Positions 1-8,830 of a stretch of 64,000 bases of DNA are shown here, piece after piece. Every line of letters starts with the position of its first letter. The stretch's first letter is position 1. A program made the position numbers and the translations under genes. The DNA is from Lewinellaceae bacterium (GTDB taxonomy: Bacteria > Bacteroidota > Bacteroidia > Chitinophagales > Saprospiraceae), in contig JACJYA010000007.1 of assembly GCA_020636315.1 (NCBI GenBank), positions 124,001 through 188,000 on the forward strand, in the 5' to 3' direction. The notes beneath the pieces were generated by a model, which did no database searches, was not told the DNA's origin, and was given only the letters and a program-made list of their open reading frames with translations.

Positions 1-194
1 TCCTCTTCCAGTTGAAAGCCATGTTGCAAAACGCTTCTCAATCCTTCGTTAAAGATGGGTTTGGGAGCCCCGTATCTGCAATCCGCGAACGGGTCGGCCG
101 ATGAGGAAGGGGCTTCTTCCATGCAGCTGCTCACAGTAAAAAGGATAAGAAAAGCAAACAAGAGCGGGGGGCCTAATTTTTTGAAATTAAGCAT
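1..194 (-). CDS. Lipoprotein, N-terminal part, cut by the window edge
   Basis: The reverse strand has an open frame from an ATG at 194 that runs off the left edge without a stop. The first 24 residues form a lipoprotein signal: a positively charged start, a hydrophobic core rich in Leu and Phe, and a lipobox ending FTVSSC, with Cys24 as the likely lipidated residue. The mature part begins with an acidic and serine-rich stretch typical of secreted Bacteroidota lipoproteins. Only about 64 residues are visible, so no function can be given. It is transcribed divergently from folE, and the 300 bases between them hold no motif I recognise. Confidence 0.75.
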   Translation of the reverse strand, partial: MLNFKKLGPPLLFAFLILFTVSSCMEEAPSSSADPFADCRYGAPKPIFNEGLRSVLQHGFQLEE

Positions 195-497
195 GTTCAC
201 AGGATTGATAATAGGTTATACCGGGGTTGGCCTCCGGCGTAATAATGTCTGGGAGAAGGCTTTATGGATCGATGTGAGGAGTATCAAACAGGGGAGCATT
301 CAGTTTATACGCAGCACCACATAATAAGTTCCAATAACTCTTGTAATTTTTGGGTTGCGTTTTCCTTTGTTTACCAGGGAGAAGACAGATTCCGGCCGTT
401 CGAAAAAATGATGGTTAAACAATCAATTTGGTTTTGGCGTTAGTGTAGGGGTTTTAAAAATACACAGGCTAAACCAGGCCAAACAAAAAAATACCTT

Positions 498-1214
498 ATG
501 ATCAATTCCAATTATGAGGCCAACGGCGTTGCGGCGCCTCACCTCAACGGCAACCCGTCCCGATATGCTGAAGCTTCCACCGACGAACTCGGTGACCAGC
601 ACATCGCCACCTCCTATGAAACGCCACTGAGGCCGGATGCATTTGAAATGCCGGATGAGGAAAAAATGGTGAAGATCGAGAAACATTTCCGCGAGATCAT
701 GGATATCCTGGGCCTGGACTTAAGGGATGATTCTCTCCAGGGGACTCCGAAGCGCGTCGCAAAAATGTTTGTACGGGAGGCCTTTTCCGGGTTAAACCCC
801 CTGAATAAACCCAGCATCTCTTTATTCGAGAACAAGTTCCAATACCGGCAGATGCTGGTGGAAAAGAACATTCAGGTTCAATCCTTCTGTGAGCACCATT
901 TCCTGCCCATTCAGGGGCATGCACACATTGCTTACATTGCAAATGGCAAAGTCATAGGGCTTTCCAAACTGAACCGCATAGTGGAATACTATGCCCGCCG
1001 TCCACAGGTGCAGGAAAGGCTGACGGTGCAGATCGCCAAAGAACTCAGGAAAGTCCTCGGGACCGAGGATGTCGCAGTCTATATTGATGCACGGCACATG
1101 TGCGTCGAGATGAGGGGCGTACAACACCCGAACTGCAGCACTGTAACGACTGAATACAGCGGGAAATTCCTGAATGAGAATACCCGCGCAGAGTTCCTGC
1201 AGGCTATTCGATAA
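498..1214 (+). CDS. folE: GTP cyclohydrolase I
   Basis: This enzyme converts GTP to 7,8-dihydroneopterin triphosphate, the first step of tetrahydrofolate or related pterin synthesis, in the cytoplasm. The 238-residue protein has the family signature around residues 127-160: Cys131 and His134 in the CEHHFLP motif are zinc ligands, followed by GKVIGLSKLNR. The third zinc ligand, Cys202, lies in MCVEMRGV. The catalytic core starts near residue 55. The first 50 residues are a hydrophilic extension of the kind seen in other FolE proteins, so the ATG at 498 is kept. It is followed 14 bases later by a broken SDR gene that probably shared its transcript. Confidence 0.96.
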   Translation: MINSNYEANGVAAPHLNGNPSRYAEASTDELGDQHIATSYETPLRPDAFEMPDEEKMVKIEKHFREIMDILGLDLRDDSLQGTPKRVAKMFVREAFSGLNPLNKPSISLFENKFQYRQMLVEKNIQVQSFCEHHFLPIQGHAHIAYIANGKVIGLSKLNRIVEYYARRPQVQERLTVQIAKELRKVLGTEDVAVYIDARHMCVEMRGVQHPNCSTVTTEYSGKFLNENTRAEFLQAIR

Positions 1215-1228
1215 AAAATAAACAAACT

Positions 1229-1469
1229 ATGGCAGTTGAGATCCTTGCCAATAAAAACGTCCTGGTTGTCGGTGCTACAGGTGGGATCGGTTCCGAAGCT
1301 ACCCGGCTAATCCGAAAGAGTCAGGCAAAAGTATTCATCACCGGTGAACCGGGATAAATTTATTAATGTAAAAGAAGCTGGCAGAGCAGTATGGTTCCTT
1401 TGCCAGCAACCCAGTTCAGGAGTTGTGTCCGAGATGGTTATCCAGCCTTTCAACCATCAGGCGGTTTAG
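1229..1469 (+). pseudogene. Short-chain dehydrogenase remnant with internal deletion
   Basis: From an ATG at 1229, 42 residues form the start of an SDR Rossmann fold, including the cofactor loop GATGGIGSE and the next strand KVFITG. The frame then hits TAA at 1355-1357. In another frame, about 1347-1469 encodes what reads as an SDR C-terminus: a helix around EAGRAVWFLCQQ, then SGVVSEMVIQPFNHQAV and a stop. The middle of the protein, roughly 160 residues with the Ser-Tyr-Lys catalytic site, is missing, and the two ends are out of frame. This is best explained by one internal deletion in a gene that once followed folE. A sequencing or assembly error cannot be excluded. Confidence 0.75.
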
Positions 1470-1813
1470 ATTTACCAGGCCCACTCCTTTTTTCTGCAGC
1501 TTTGTTAAGTCGGAAGGTAGCTCCAAGCTTGCCTCTTAACAGTTTTTGTCGCCTAATCTTAATGGGGTGAACCATTGCTCTTCCAAATTATTATTGCACA
1601 AGCCATGGGAGCCCCTACTTACCTTGTGTAAAACAATATTATTTTAATTTATTATTTTGTTTTTTGTGTATTTTCGATATTTAAGTTAAAAAAATAGAAT
1701 TAATACTCTCAAAAATTCTGAATCGCTGCTAATTATCACCTCTTTTGGGTGACATTTGTTATTGCCACAGGCCGGGGCATCTTCTACATTGCCAATGGAT
1801 AAACCTAACCAAT
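1470..1813. other. Intergenic region before glutamate dehydrogenase
   Basis: About 340 bases without a supported gene. The right half, from about 1630, is very AT-rich and probably carries the gdhA promoter; TATTTTCG at about 1668 is one mismatch from the TAnnTTTG element, but I see no well-placed -33 partner. The long frame can be extended upstream to 1745, but that leader is Cys/His-rich and unlike any GDH N-terminus, so I treat it as non-coding. Confidence 0.5.
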
Positions 1814-3175
1814 ATGATGACCCTGACCAAAACTTCAAAACTCAAGGTGGACCGGTTTCTGGATTGGCTAAAGCAGCGCACTCCAAATGAGCCGGAATTC
1901 CATCAAGCCGTCAGTGAAGTGGCGCGTACTGCAATTCCTTACATCGAAGCCAACAAGAAATATCAGGGGTTCAGCCTGATGGAACGGCTTACAGAACCCG
2001 ACCGGGTGCTGACTTTCCGGGTAACCTGGATGGACGACCGCGGCCGCATACAGGTCAACCGCGGATATCGGGTCCAGTTTAACAACGCTATCGGCCCTTA
2101 CAAAGGTGGGCTTCGTTTCCACCCAACGGTCAACCTGGGCGTCCTGAAATTCCTGGGCTTTGAACAGATCTTCAAGAACAGCCTTACCGGATTGCCGATG
2201 GGCGGAGCCAAAGGGGGGTCTGACTTTGACCCCAAAGGAAAATCCGACGCCGAGGTGATGCGGTTCTGCCAGGCTTTTATGGGTGAGCTTCACCGCCACA
2301 TCGGCCCGGATACAGATGTACCAGCCGGAGATATCGGAGTTGGCGCCCGTGAGATCGGCTTCCTATTTGGCATGTATAAAAAACTGAGGAATGAACATAC
2401 CGGAACGATGACCGGCAAAGCTCCTCAATTCGGCGGAAGCCTTATCCGCCCGGAGGCTACAGGTTATGGAACGGTATTCTTCGTCGAAGAAATGCTCAAA
2501 CGGCAGGGCAAAACCCTGAAGGACAAGATAGTGGCCATCTCAGGCTCCGGGAACGTCGCCCAGTTTGCTGCCGAAAAGGCCATTCAGAAAGGCGCCAAGG
2601 TAGTTACCCTTTCAGACTCTTCCGGAACGGTTTACGACCGCCAGGGGGTTACACAGGATAAGCTGGAATGGTTGATGGAACTCAAGAACGTTCGCCGGGG
2701 AAGGATCAAGGAATACGCCGACAAGTTCGGAGTACTCTATATCCCTAATGGCAAGCCATGGAGCATCAAGTGTGACATCGCACTGCCCTGTGCTACTCAA
2801 AATGAACTGGATGAGTACGACGCTCGCGAATTGATCAAAAATGGCTGTATGGCCGTAGCCGAAGGAGCTAATATGCCATCGACTCCGGAAGCAGTGCACC
2901 TGTTGCAGGAATCTAATGTCCTCTTCGGGCCGGGTAAAGCCGCCAATGCCGGCGGTGTAGCCGTATCAGGGCTGGAAATGTCTCAGAATAGCCTGCGCCT
3001 CTCCTGGACCCGCGAAGAAGTGGAAAAGCGCCTGAAGGACATTATGGTCAATATTCATGAGCAGTGCGCCCGATACGGCACTGATGACGAAGGCAACATT
3101 GATTATGTAGCCGGTGCGAACATCGCCGGGTTCGTCAAGATTGCCGAAGCTGTCATTGCTCAGGGGCTTATTTAA
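1814..3175 (+). CDS. gdhA: NADP-type glutamate dehydrogenase
   Basis: The enzyme interconverts 2-oxoglutarate plus ammonia and glutamate in the cytoplasm and is a main ammonia-assimilation route. With a start at the ATG at 1814 (another ATG follows directly) it has 453 residues, the usual size of hexameric bacterial GDH. The substrate-site motif MGGAKGGSDFDPKGKS is near residues 129-144, with Lys133 as the conserved active-site lysine, and the dinucleotide loop AISGSGNVAQFA lies in the C-terminal half. Length and motifs fit the NADP-dependent assimilatory group, but cofactor preference cannot be settled by eye. A strong terminator follows at 3417-3467. Confidence 0.95.
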   Translation: MMTLTKTSKLKVDRFLDWLKQRTPNEPEFHQAVSEVARTAIPYIEANKKYQGFSLMERLTEPDRVLTFRVTWMDDRGRIQVNRGYRVQFNNAIGPYKGGLRFHPTVNLGVLKFLGFEQIFKNSLTGLPMGGAKGGSDFDPKGKSDAEVMRFCQAFMGELHRHIGPDTDVPAGDIGVGAREIGFLFGMYKKLRNEHTGTMTGKAPQFGGSLIRPEATGYGTVFFVEEMLKRQGKTLKDKIVAISGSGNVAQFAAEKAIQKGAKVVTLSDSSGTVYDRQGVTQDKLEWLMELKNVRRGRIKEYADKFGVLYIPNGKPWSIKCDIALPCATQNELDEYDARELIKNGCMAVAEGANMPSTPEAVHLLQESNVLFGPGKAANAGGVAVSGLEMSQNSLRLSWTREEVEKRLKDIMVNIHEQCARYGTDDEGNIDYVAGANIAGFVKIAEAVIAQGLI

Positions 3176-3416
3176 AGCTGGCCGGGAACAGAGGTTGATC
3201 TACCTGACCCCCTGAAACAAAAAACGGGGTGGAGAAGGGCGGATTCATCCCGGCAGTTAAGAGCGGGACTCTTGCTGAGCGCTCGGTAAGAGGGGGGAAA
3301 ATGGTTTGTGTCAGGAAAAGTAATTTTCCTTTGCCTTTAGCTCCACTTTTCACCAGTAGCGCGAGGCATGCAAACCGCTCAACCGGCCACGCGGCCACGC
3401 TGACAGGTGGCCGAAT

Positions 3417-3467
3417 GGGGTTCAAAGCTACGCCATTCGCCAGGCTTTGAGCCCCTTTATTTTTTTT
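3417..3467 (+). terminator. Rho-independent terminator after gdhA
   Basis: A 12-bp stem (GGGGTTCAAAGC at 3417-3428 against GCTTTGAGCCCC at 3444-3455, one G-U pair) is followed by a T-rich run at 3456-3467. It lies 240 bases beyond the gdhA stop and overlaps the stop codon of the convergent subtilase gene. Confidence 0.75.
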
Positions 3468-4896
3468 CCGGGGAAGGGAAAGGGGCCGCCCTGGGAATAC
3501 TTGCTTTTTCCCTTGCCTGCAAAAGGCGGTAGGCTTTTCCAAAATCAGGGATGCCATACCCCAACTCCATATCGGGTGAGCCGGCCTGAGAGGAACTTTC
3601 TTTTATGGCTTCAACAATTTCTGCGTTGGCTCTGTCCGGAAAAGCTTCCCAAAGACAGGCAACCAGGCCCGCTACGATCGGCGAGGCAAAAGAAGTACCC
3701 GAGCTGATAGAGGCCTGGAAAGCAAAAGGGTCAGCAACAGTTATCCAGGAGCCGGGAGCAGCAACGTCTGGTTTGATCCGGCCATCGGCAGTTGGCCCCA
3801 GGGAACTGAAAGAGGCTCGTTCTCCGGAAAAATCAATTGCGCCAACCGATAAGGCCAACCGGGCATCAGCTGGTATGCCAATGTATTTCCATCTGGAATC
3901 CCCCTCATTCCCAGCACTGGTAACCACTATCATCCCCTTCCTGAAAGCGATATCTGCTGCCCGGCTGGCTACCGAGGTCTGTCCATCCAGGTTTTCGAAA
4001 CCATAGTTCATTTGCCGGTCATTGAAGGTGGTATAGCCCAGTGAGGAATTGACCACGTCAGCCCCCAGGCTGTCGGCATATTCCAGCCCGGCCACCCAGT
4101 GACATTCCTCAATACGGTATTCTCCCCTGGTATCTTCCGTTTTGATACATGCATAGGTGGCAGCAGGAGCTGTTCCTACCAGGACACCTGGCACATTAGC
4201 CCCCATCGTGGAAAGTACGCGGGTGCCATGCGTACTGGACTCATACGCTTCCATATCTCCGTCAACAAAATCACGGGCCAGTAAAAGCCGCCCCTGTGCC
4301 CGGAGGCTGTCGAAGAAAGGGCTTTCCTCAACGCCGATGAAACCTCCGTCAAGAACAGCCAGCCAAATTCCCGTACCCATGTACCCCAGTTGATGTAGGG
4401 TATCTCCATTTAACCACTGTATTTGTCGGCTGGCATAGCCATAATACTGGCTGTCAAGTGGAGGAGTCAGGAGGCTGTCAGCTTTGATTGCTGTTTTTCT
4501 CCTGCTCCTTTCTTCGTACGGAAAACCAACGTATTCAACCTTATCGACAAATGGAAGGCCGGCGATTACCGGAACACTATCTTCAGAAACAAGGGCTGTG
4601 GCCGCATTGAGCCAACGGGAACGGTGATGGATAAAAGCCCCTCTGCTTCTCAGGGAATCCAGATAGGCAGGGTTGGGCGGAAAGTCCTCTTCTGTAACCG
4701 GGATGTTCCTTTTCTGCCGGCGGGCAATGGCCCGGTTTGAAAGAAACGCATCAGGGTTCTCAATGGAGTAGGGGCTATCCGCTTTATCGGTGAAAGTAAT
4801 CCAAAAATATTTGAGAGTGCTGTCAGGTTTTTGGGCGCCCACCTGAACAGCAGGCAGGAAGAACATGGCCAGCAGCAGCCAGGGTGTACATTTCAT
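3457..4896 (-). CDS. Secreted S8 (subtilisin-like) serine peptidase
   Basis: A 479-residue exported protease. Residues 1-21 are a Sec signal peptide ending at VGAQ. A propeptide-like region (about 28-130) precedes the catalytic domain, which has the full triad: Asp183 in VLDGG, His223 in STHGTRV and Ser402 in SGTSFASP, with oxyanion Asn330 in SAGN. No type IX sorting domain is visible at the C-terminus, which ends in a short basic/proline tail. It starts 3 bases after the stop of the large AAA+ gene on the same strand, so the two are almost certainly co-transcribed, although this product leaves the cytoplasm and the ATPase should not. Confidence 0.9.
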   Translation of the reverse strand: MKCTPWLLLAMFFLPAVQVGAQKPDSTLKYFWITFTDKADSPYSIENPDAFLSNRAIARRQKRNIPVTEEDFPPNPAYLDSLRSRGAFIHHRSRWLNAATALVSEDSVPVIAGLPFVDKVEYVGFPYEERSRRKTAIKADSLLTPPLDSQYYGYASRQIQWLNGDTLHQLGYMGTGIWLAVLDGGFIGVEESPFFDSLRAQGRLLLARDFVDGDMEAYESSTHGTRVLSTMGANVPGVLVGTAPAATYACIKTEDTRGEYRIEECHWVAGLEYADSLGADVVNSSLGYTTFNDRQMNYGFENLDGQTSVASRAADIAFRKGMIVVTSAGNEGDSRWKYIGIPADARLALSVGAIDFSGERASFSSLGPTADGRIKPDVAAPGSWITVADPFAFQASISSGTSFASPIVAGLVACLWEAFPDRANAEIVEAIKESSSQAGSPDMELGYGIPDFGKAYRLLQAREKASIPRAAPFPSPEKK

Positions 4897-4899
4897 TTG

Positions 4900-7800
4900 T
4901 CAAAGAATTTCTGAATCCAGTTTTGTCCGGAAAATTTCTTCCATTTTCTCCATAATAAGGCCAAGCAGAGCCGTTTTGTTGTATTCCCTGTTGATTTTAT
5001 AAATGGAGTCTTTTAGCGAATGAGGGCTCGTCACTCTTCTGACGGGCTGTTTTGTGTAAAATTCCTTTCGGTGCAGTTTTCTTGGAGTAGAAAAGGCTTC
5101 ATTGCCAATCATTACCAGGTACTGAGCAGGGGCTTCCCCTTCTTCAGTCCACTGTTGTGCACCTTCTTCTTCCTGTAAGAAGAGAAAACAGCAGGGGCCG
5201 CTCACTGAAAATTCTAAGCCCCAAAGGACATCGCCGGGTTTTTCCGGCCGGGGCCGGGACGAATTGCCAGGGTGCCACGGATGTTTGATATAGGCTTCTC
5301 TTTTTTTCTTTTTGCCGGCGTCGCCTTCACTATGAGATGCTTCATTGTAATAACTTTCTCTGAACCAGACGCTGTGCGCCTGAAAGGAATAACCCTTCGC
5401 TGCGAGAAGCTGCAGATAGAAATCGGTTAAAGGAAGGGGATTAGCCCCGTAAATAGAAAGGTGGCAGCTGTTAGCTTTAGGTTGCAGGCGGGAATACACT
5501 TCCATTTTCAAATTGAAAAAGGAATCCTCCCATTCCTGAAGGCTTTCGGTCCACGCCGGTTCGTAGGGGCCGGCATCCAGGCAGGAAAGCGCCAGCTTCA
5601 TCTCCAGCTCTTCAATCTCATCTTTAAGTTTGTCAACATGCTGGCAGGTTTCGAGGTAATAGGTATATCGATCAGCTTGCCGGCGGTTGTTCCAGAATCG
5701 TTGTTTGGCCTTCTTCTTTTTTCTTTCCAGGATATCGAGTTCACTTAATAACCTTATATACAAATGCCCTTCCTGCATCCGTTCAATCTGCCTGCGAAGA
5801 GCACTGGCATGGTCGGCGTGGCTGATCTTGGTGTATTCTTCCAGCAGCAGATCCAGCCCTAACGGGTCAGCTTCAGCTTCGATAACTATTTTCCCGTCAC
5901 TTACAGTAGCCCTGACCTCGAGCTGGTCGTCAGAATCTTCGGTATTCAATACCCTGGAAAGTGGAGCTACCAGCTCTTCTCTTATAGTCCGCTGGAGTTG
6001 CCGGGCGCCGTATTTGCCATCATAACCTTTTTGTGCCAGAATATCCAGCACTTCTTCTTCGATGTCGAGGTTAATTCTTCTGAATTGAATGCCTTCCCGT
6101 TTACGCAGCTTGGAGATCTCGCGTTCGACCACAAACCGGACGGTAAAACGGTCGAGTGGAGCAAAGGGGATTATCTGGTCGATCCTGTTGAACAATTCCG
6201 GGCGGAAATACTTCTGTACCTCTGAAAGAAAATGCTCTTTAACCACCTCTTTATTCATTCCCTGCAGCCACCCGATGGGGTTGGAAGAGATCGTTTGGGC
6301 GCCGATATTGGAGGTCATGATTATGATGGTGCTGCAAAAATTAGCCAGTTTTCCCTGGGAATCGGTGAGGCGCCCTTCCCCCAGTATCTGTAGCAGAAGG
6401 TCAAAAAAAACAGGATGAGCTTTCTCAATTTCATCAAAGAGCAGTACGGAGAAAGGGTCTTTCCGGATGGCAGCGGTGAGCAAACCGTCGGAAAAGTAAC
6501 TCGTACCTGCCAGCCTGGCTACTGCGTATGGTGAAGCAAACTCGCTCATGTCAAAACGAGTAAGCCGGTTTCGGCTGCCGAACATAAATTCGGCGAGAAT
6601 TTTGGCCAGTTCGGTTTTGCCAACTCCGGTGGGGCCGACAAAGAGCAGGGACGCAATGGGCCTGCCACTCCGGGTAAGGGCTGTTTTCACGGAAGCCAGC
6701 ACATCAACAACACTTTCAACGGCAGTCTCCTGGCCGAACACTTTACTGTTAAAAAGGCTTTTAACATCAGTGGCGTCCATAGGCAAGGCCGGGTCGATCA
6801 TGAACGCGGGCATGCCTGTTTCTTCACAAAACTGGTGAATGACCTCCTGCCTGGAAATTTCCAGCCGGCTGTCGGCCGTTCGGGCAGAACTGCTTCTGTT
6901 GATGAGTAGGCTTTCCAGAAACCGTATAGGCTTGCCCGGCATCCCCGCATAAGGAGTAAACCGCCGGTTGAGGCGGATGACCTCCCGTATGGCTTCCTCT
7001 TCAATGCTGACGCTCCTTACACTGGCAATATCCTTTACTTTCTTCAGGATAACCTCTTCCAATTGCTTCTCTTCGGGTTCTTTGAGGTGGATTGCCTGAA
7101 AAAAGGAAATGTAATTGGGGCTCTTTATCTCTATCTGTGCCAGTTCCTCCTCGGTACACTCGGAAATTACCGAAATTTCACCCCGGCTAATGAAAGGGCG
7201 GAGATAATCTGCCATGCTGACGTCGTTGCCTTCGTATTTACCAACTTCGAACAATTCCATCAGGTTGCGAATGAACAGAATACTGCCGGTGGCTGATAAT
7301 TCCTGGCAAAGCAATGAAAGATTTTCCTGCCAGCCGGTATCTTTCATCAACTCCTTTATCAGAGTAGATGCTGTTGTCTCCCAGACCTGTGGCTTTATCC
7401 GCCTTTTTTTCTGCTGCCTTGACAGTTCCCAGACGAGGGCTGTTTTGCCCGAACCGGAAGGGCCTACCAATAGCACATTCCGGTTAAACCTTCCCTTCAG
7501 GGCTCGTACAAGCTGGCTCATTGGTTCTTCAATCCCATAAGCCACCTGCCGCCTGATGTTCAGCAGGCTGGCCACCTGAGGCAAAAGTTTTTCCTGTTTT
7601 TGGCCCTTTAACCCTTCCAGTTCTTTGGGTGAAGGAGCATGAAGTGTGATTCTTTGTTGTTGAAGCTCAACGCCGCTGAACCAGATAGCCGAAACGATAT
7701 CCTGAACGGCATTCAGGCGCTTTTTCCGGGTAAAGTCAAGCCGGACGGCTTCTTCCAGCCTTTGCTGAAGGCCCTCTTCATCATCGGCGAAAGCCTCAAT

Positions 7801-8145
7801 GCCCAGCGTTGGCATTATGCCCCAGACACCATTCTCCTGAAAATTGAAAAAGTAGGGAAATTCCAGGCTAAAGGAAGGATAGCTGATCTCATCCCGGGCC
7901 TCATCGAACTGAATTTCCAGGCTGCCCTTGTAGAAATCGCCGTTGTGGTACACCTGCAGTAATTCACTAAGTTGCCCCCGGTTCAGTATTTTTTTCTGCA
8001 GCGCCTCGGCGTATTGTTCGGATACCAGCCGAAGGGGTTGGCCCAGGCGCAAGACGTTATTATCAGCCAAAGGCGCCAGCAGGCTGGCTCCCGGCTGAAA
8101 GTGCAGCCTGAATGCATAAAACGGAATGGTGAATTTATAAGCCAT
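4900..8145 (-). CDS. ClpB-like double AAA+ ATPase with C-terminal coiled coil and release-factor-like region
   Basis: A 1081-residue protein. Residues 1-200 are an unrecognised N-domain in place of Clp_N. AAA+ module 1 has Walker A GPSGSGKT (228-235), but its Walker B reads ILFIRN (289-294), with Arg-Asn where Asp-Glu belongs, so it may bind but not hydrolyse ATP. Module 2 is canonical ClpB D2: Walker A GPTGVGKT (504-511), Walker B LLFDEIEKAHP (568-578), arginine finger FNRID and the small domain with YGARQLQR (712-719). A basic coiled coil (about 770-860) follows. Residues 815-1000 resemble the PCRF region of peptide release factor 2 (FW, CHLSIYGA, AAKGYSFQA, LEFSVSGP), but no GGQ domain is present. 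This last assignment is by eye and uncertain. The role is unknown; it is probably a remodelling ATPase. Confidence 0.85.
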   Translation of the reverse strand: MAYKFTIPFYAFRLHFQPGASLLAPLADNNVLRLGQPLRLVSEQYAEALQKKILNRGQLSELLQVYHNGDFYKGSLEIQFDEARDEISYPSFSLEFPYFFNFQENGVWGIMPTLGIEAFADDEEGLQQRLEEAVRLDFTRKKRLNAVQDIVSAIWFSGVELQQQRITLHAPSPKELEGLKGQKQEKLLPQVASLLNIRRQVAYGIEEPMSQLVRALKGRFNRNVLLVGPSGSGKTALVWELSRQQKKRRIKPQVWETTASTLIKELMKDTGWQENLSLLCQELSATGSILFIRNLMELFEVGKYEGNDVSMADYLRPFISRGEISVISECTEEELAQIEIKSPNYISFFQAIHLKEPEEKQLEEVILKKVKDIASVRSVSIEEEAIREVIRLNRRFTPYAGMPGKPIRFLESLLINRSSSARTADSRLEISRQEVIHQFCEETGMPAFMIDPALPMDATDVKSLFNSKVFGQETAVESVVDVLASVKTALTRSGRPIASLLFVGPTGVGKTELAKILAEFMFGSRNRLTRFDMSEFASPYAVARLAGTSYFSDGLLTAAIRKDPFSVLLFDEIEKAHPVFFDLLLQILGEGRLTDSQGKLANFCSTIIIMTSNIGAQTISSNPIGWLQGMNKEVVKEHFLSEVQKYFRPELFNRIDQIIPFAPLDRFTVRFVVEREISKLRKREGIQFRRINLDIEEEVLDILAQKGYDGKYGARQLQRTIREELVAPLSRVLNTEDSDDQLEVRATVSDGKIVIEAEADPLGLDLLLEEYTKISHADHASALRRQIERMQEGHLYIRLLSELDILERKKKKAKQRFWNNRRQADRYTYYLETCQHVDKLKDEIEELEMKLALSCLDAGPYEPAWTESLQEWEDSFFNLKMEVYSRLQPKANSCHLSIYGANPLPLTDFYLQLLAAKGYSFQAHSVWFRESYYNEASHSEGDAGKKKKREAYIKHPWHPGNSSRPRPEKPGDVLWGLEFSVSGPCCFLFLQEEEGAQQWTEEGEAPAQYLVMIGNEAFSTPRKLHRKEFYTKQPVRRVTSPHSLKDSIYKINREYNKTALLGLIMEKMEEIFRTKLDSEIL

Positions 8146-8167
8146 GCACCAATACTACCTGAGGACC

Positions 8168-8202
8168 CAAAAGTAAGGTTTTTTATATGTTTTTTCCCAA
8201 AA
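8168..8202 (-). promoter_or_regulatory. Bacteroidota-type promoter for the AAA+/S8 operon
   Basis: On the minus strand TACTTTTG (8175-8168) matches the TAnnTTTG element exactly, and a TTTTG lies 22 bases upstream (8202-8198). The expected start of transcription is about 15 bases before the AAA+ ATG. Confidence 0.55.
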
Positions 8203-8214
8203 CAACATCTCCCA

Positions 8215-8799
8215 TTATACGATAATGGCGCCTTCGGCTTCATCGCCAAATAAAAGATGGCGCCCCTGGCCATAGCGAAAACCGCTGATGAGGGCCAGTA
8301 ATGCATCAAACTGGTGCCAGGAATCCAGCTTATCCTCCTTCAACGGAAAAGGGAGGTGGGAAGACAATGCTTTTGTCGCAACCGGAAGACAGGACAAGCT
8401 CTTCTTGTATTGTTGGCGGCCGATACCAAGTTCCCTGGCCAAATAGGAGGGATAGACTTCCAATATTTCTACTCCTTCCTTCCTAAGCTGGGTTTTTAGC
8501 TGAATGGCGCGGGCAGTAAGGCCTCCGAGGAACATAGGAGACATAGCCTTCAGCGCCCTGTCCGCTTCCCTGTAAAAAAAATCATTACACCAGGGCAGGC
8601 CCCGATAAACGCCGGGCAGGCTCAAAGGAGCATCCAGAAACAAATGGGTAGGGTTCCAGGCGCTTACCCACTCGCGAATAAAGCTGTCGGCATCTTGTTT
8701 CCGCTCGCTCTGTAAAAGACAGGCCAGGTTGTTTTCCACAAATGCGATAGCAGTTGTCCCTGCCAGTTTGCTGCCGTAGTCTATTCCCGCAATTCTCAT
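8215..8799 (-). CDS. DUF429 family protein (predicted RNase H-fold nuclease)
   Basis: With the ATG at 8799 the protein has 194 residues. It begins MRIAGIDYGSKLAGT, the first strand of an RNase H-like fold with an acidic residue (Asp7), and continues with FLDAPLSLPG, EVYPSYLARE and FDALLALISG, which supply the other conserved acidic positions of DUF429. The biochemical role of the family is not established; a nuclease has been predicted from the fold. The open frame extends upstream to 8982, but that part overlaps aroK and is antisense-like in composition. It starts 31 bases after the aroK stop, so the two are probably one operon. Confidence 0.75.
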   Translation of the reverse strand: MRIAGIDYGSKLAGTTAIAFVENNLACLLQSERKQDADSFIREWVSAWNPTHLFLDAPLSLPGVYRGLPWCNDFFYREADRALKAMSPMFLGGLTARAIQLKTQLRKEGVEILEVYPSYLARELGIGRQQYKKSLSCLPVATKALSSHLPFPLKEDKLDSWHQFDALLALISGFRYGQGRHLLFGDEAEGAIIV

Positions 8800-8830
8800 A
8801 CTCCCGGGTTTGTTCAACGGGAAAAATCGA

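Noticed and set aside
1745..1813. Upstream extension of the gdhA frame
   Set aside because: The extra 23 residues (Cys- and His-rich) do not resemble any GDH N-terminus; the ATG at 1814 gives the normal length.
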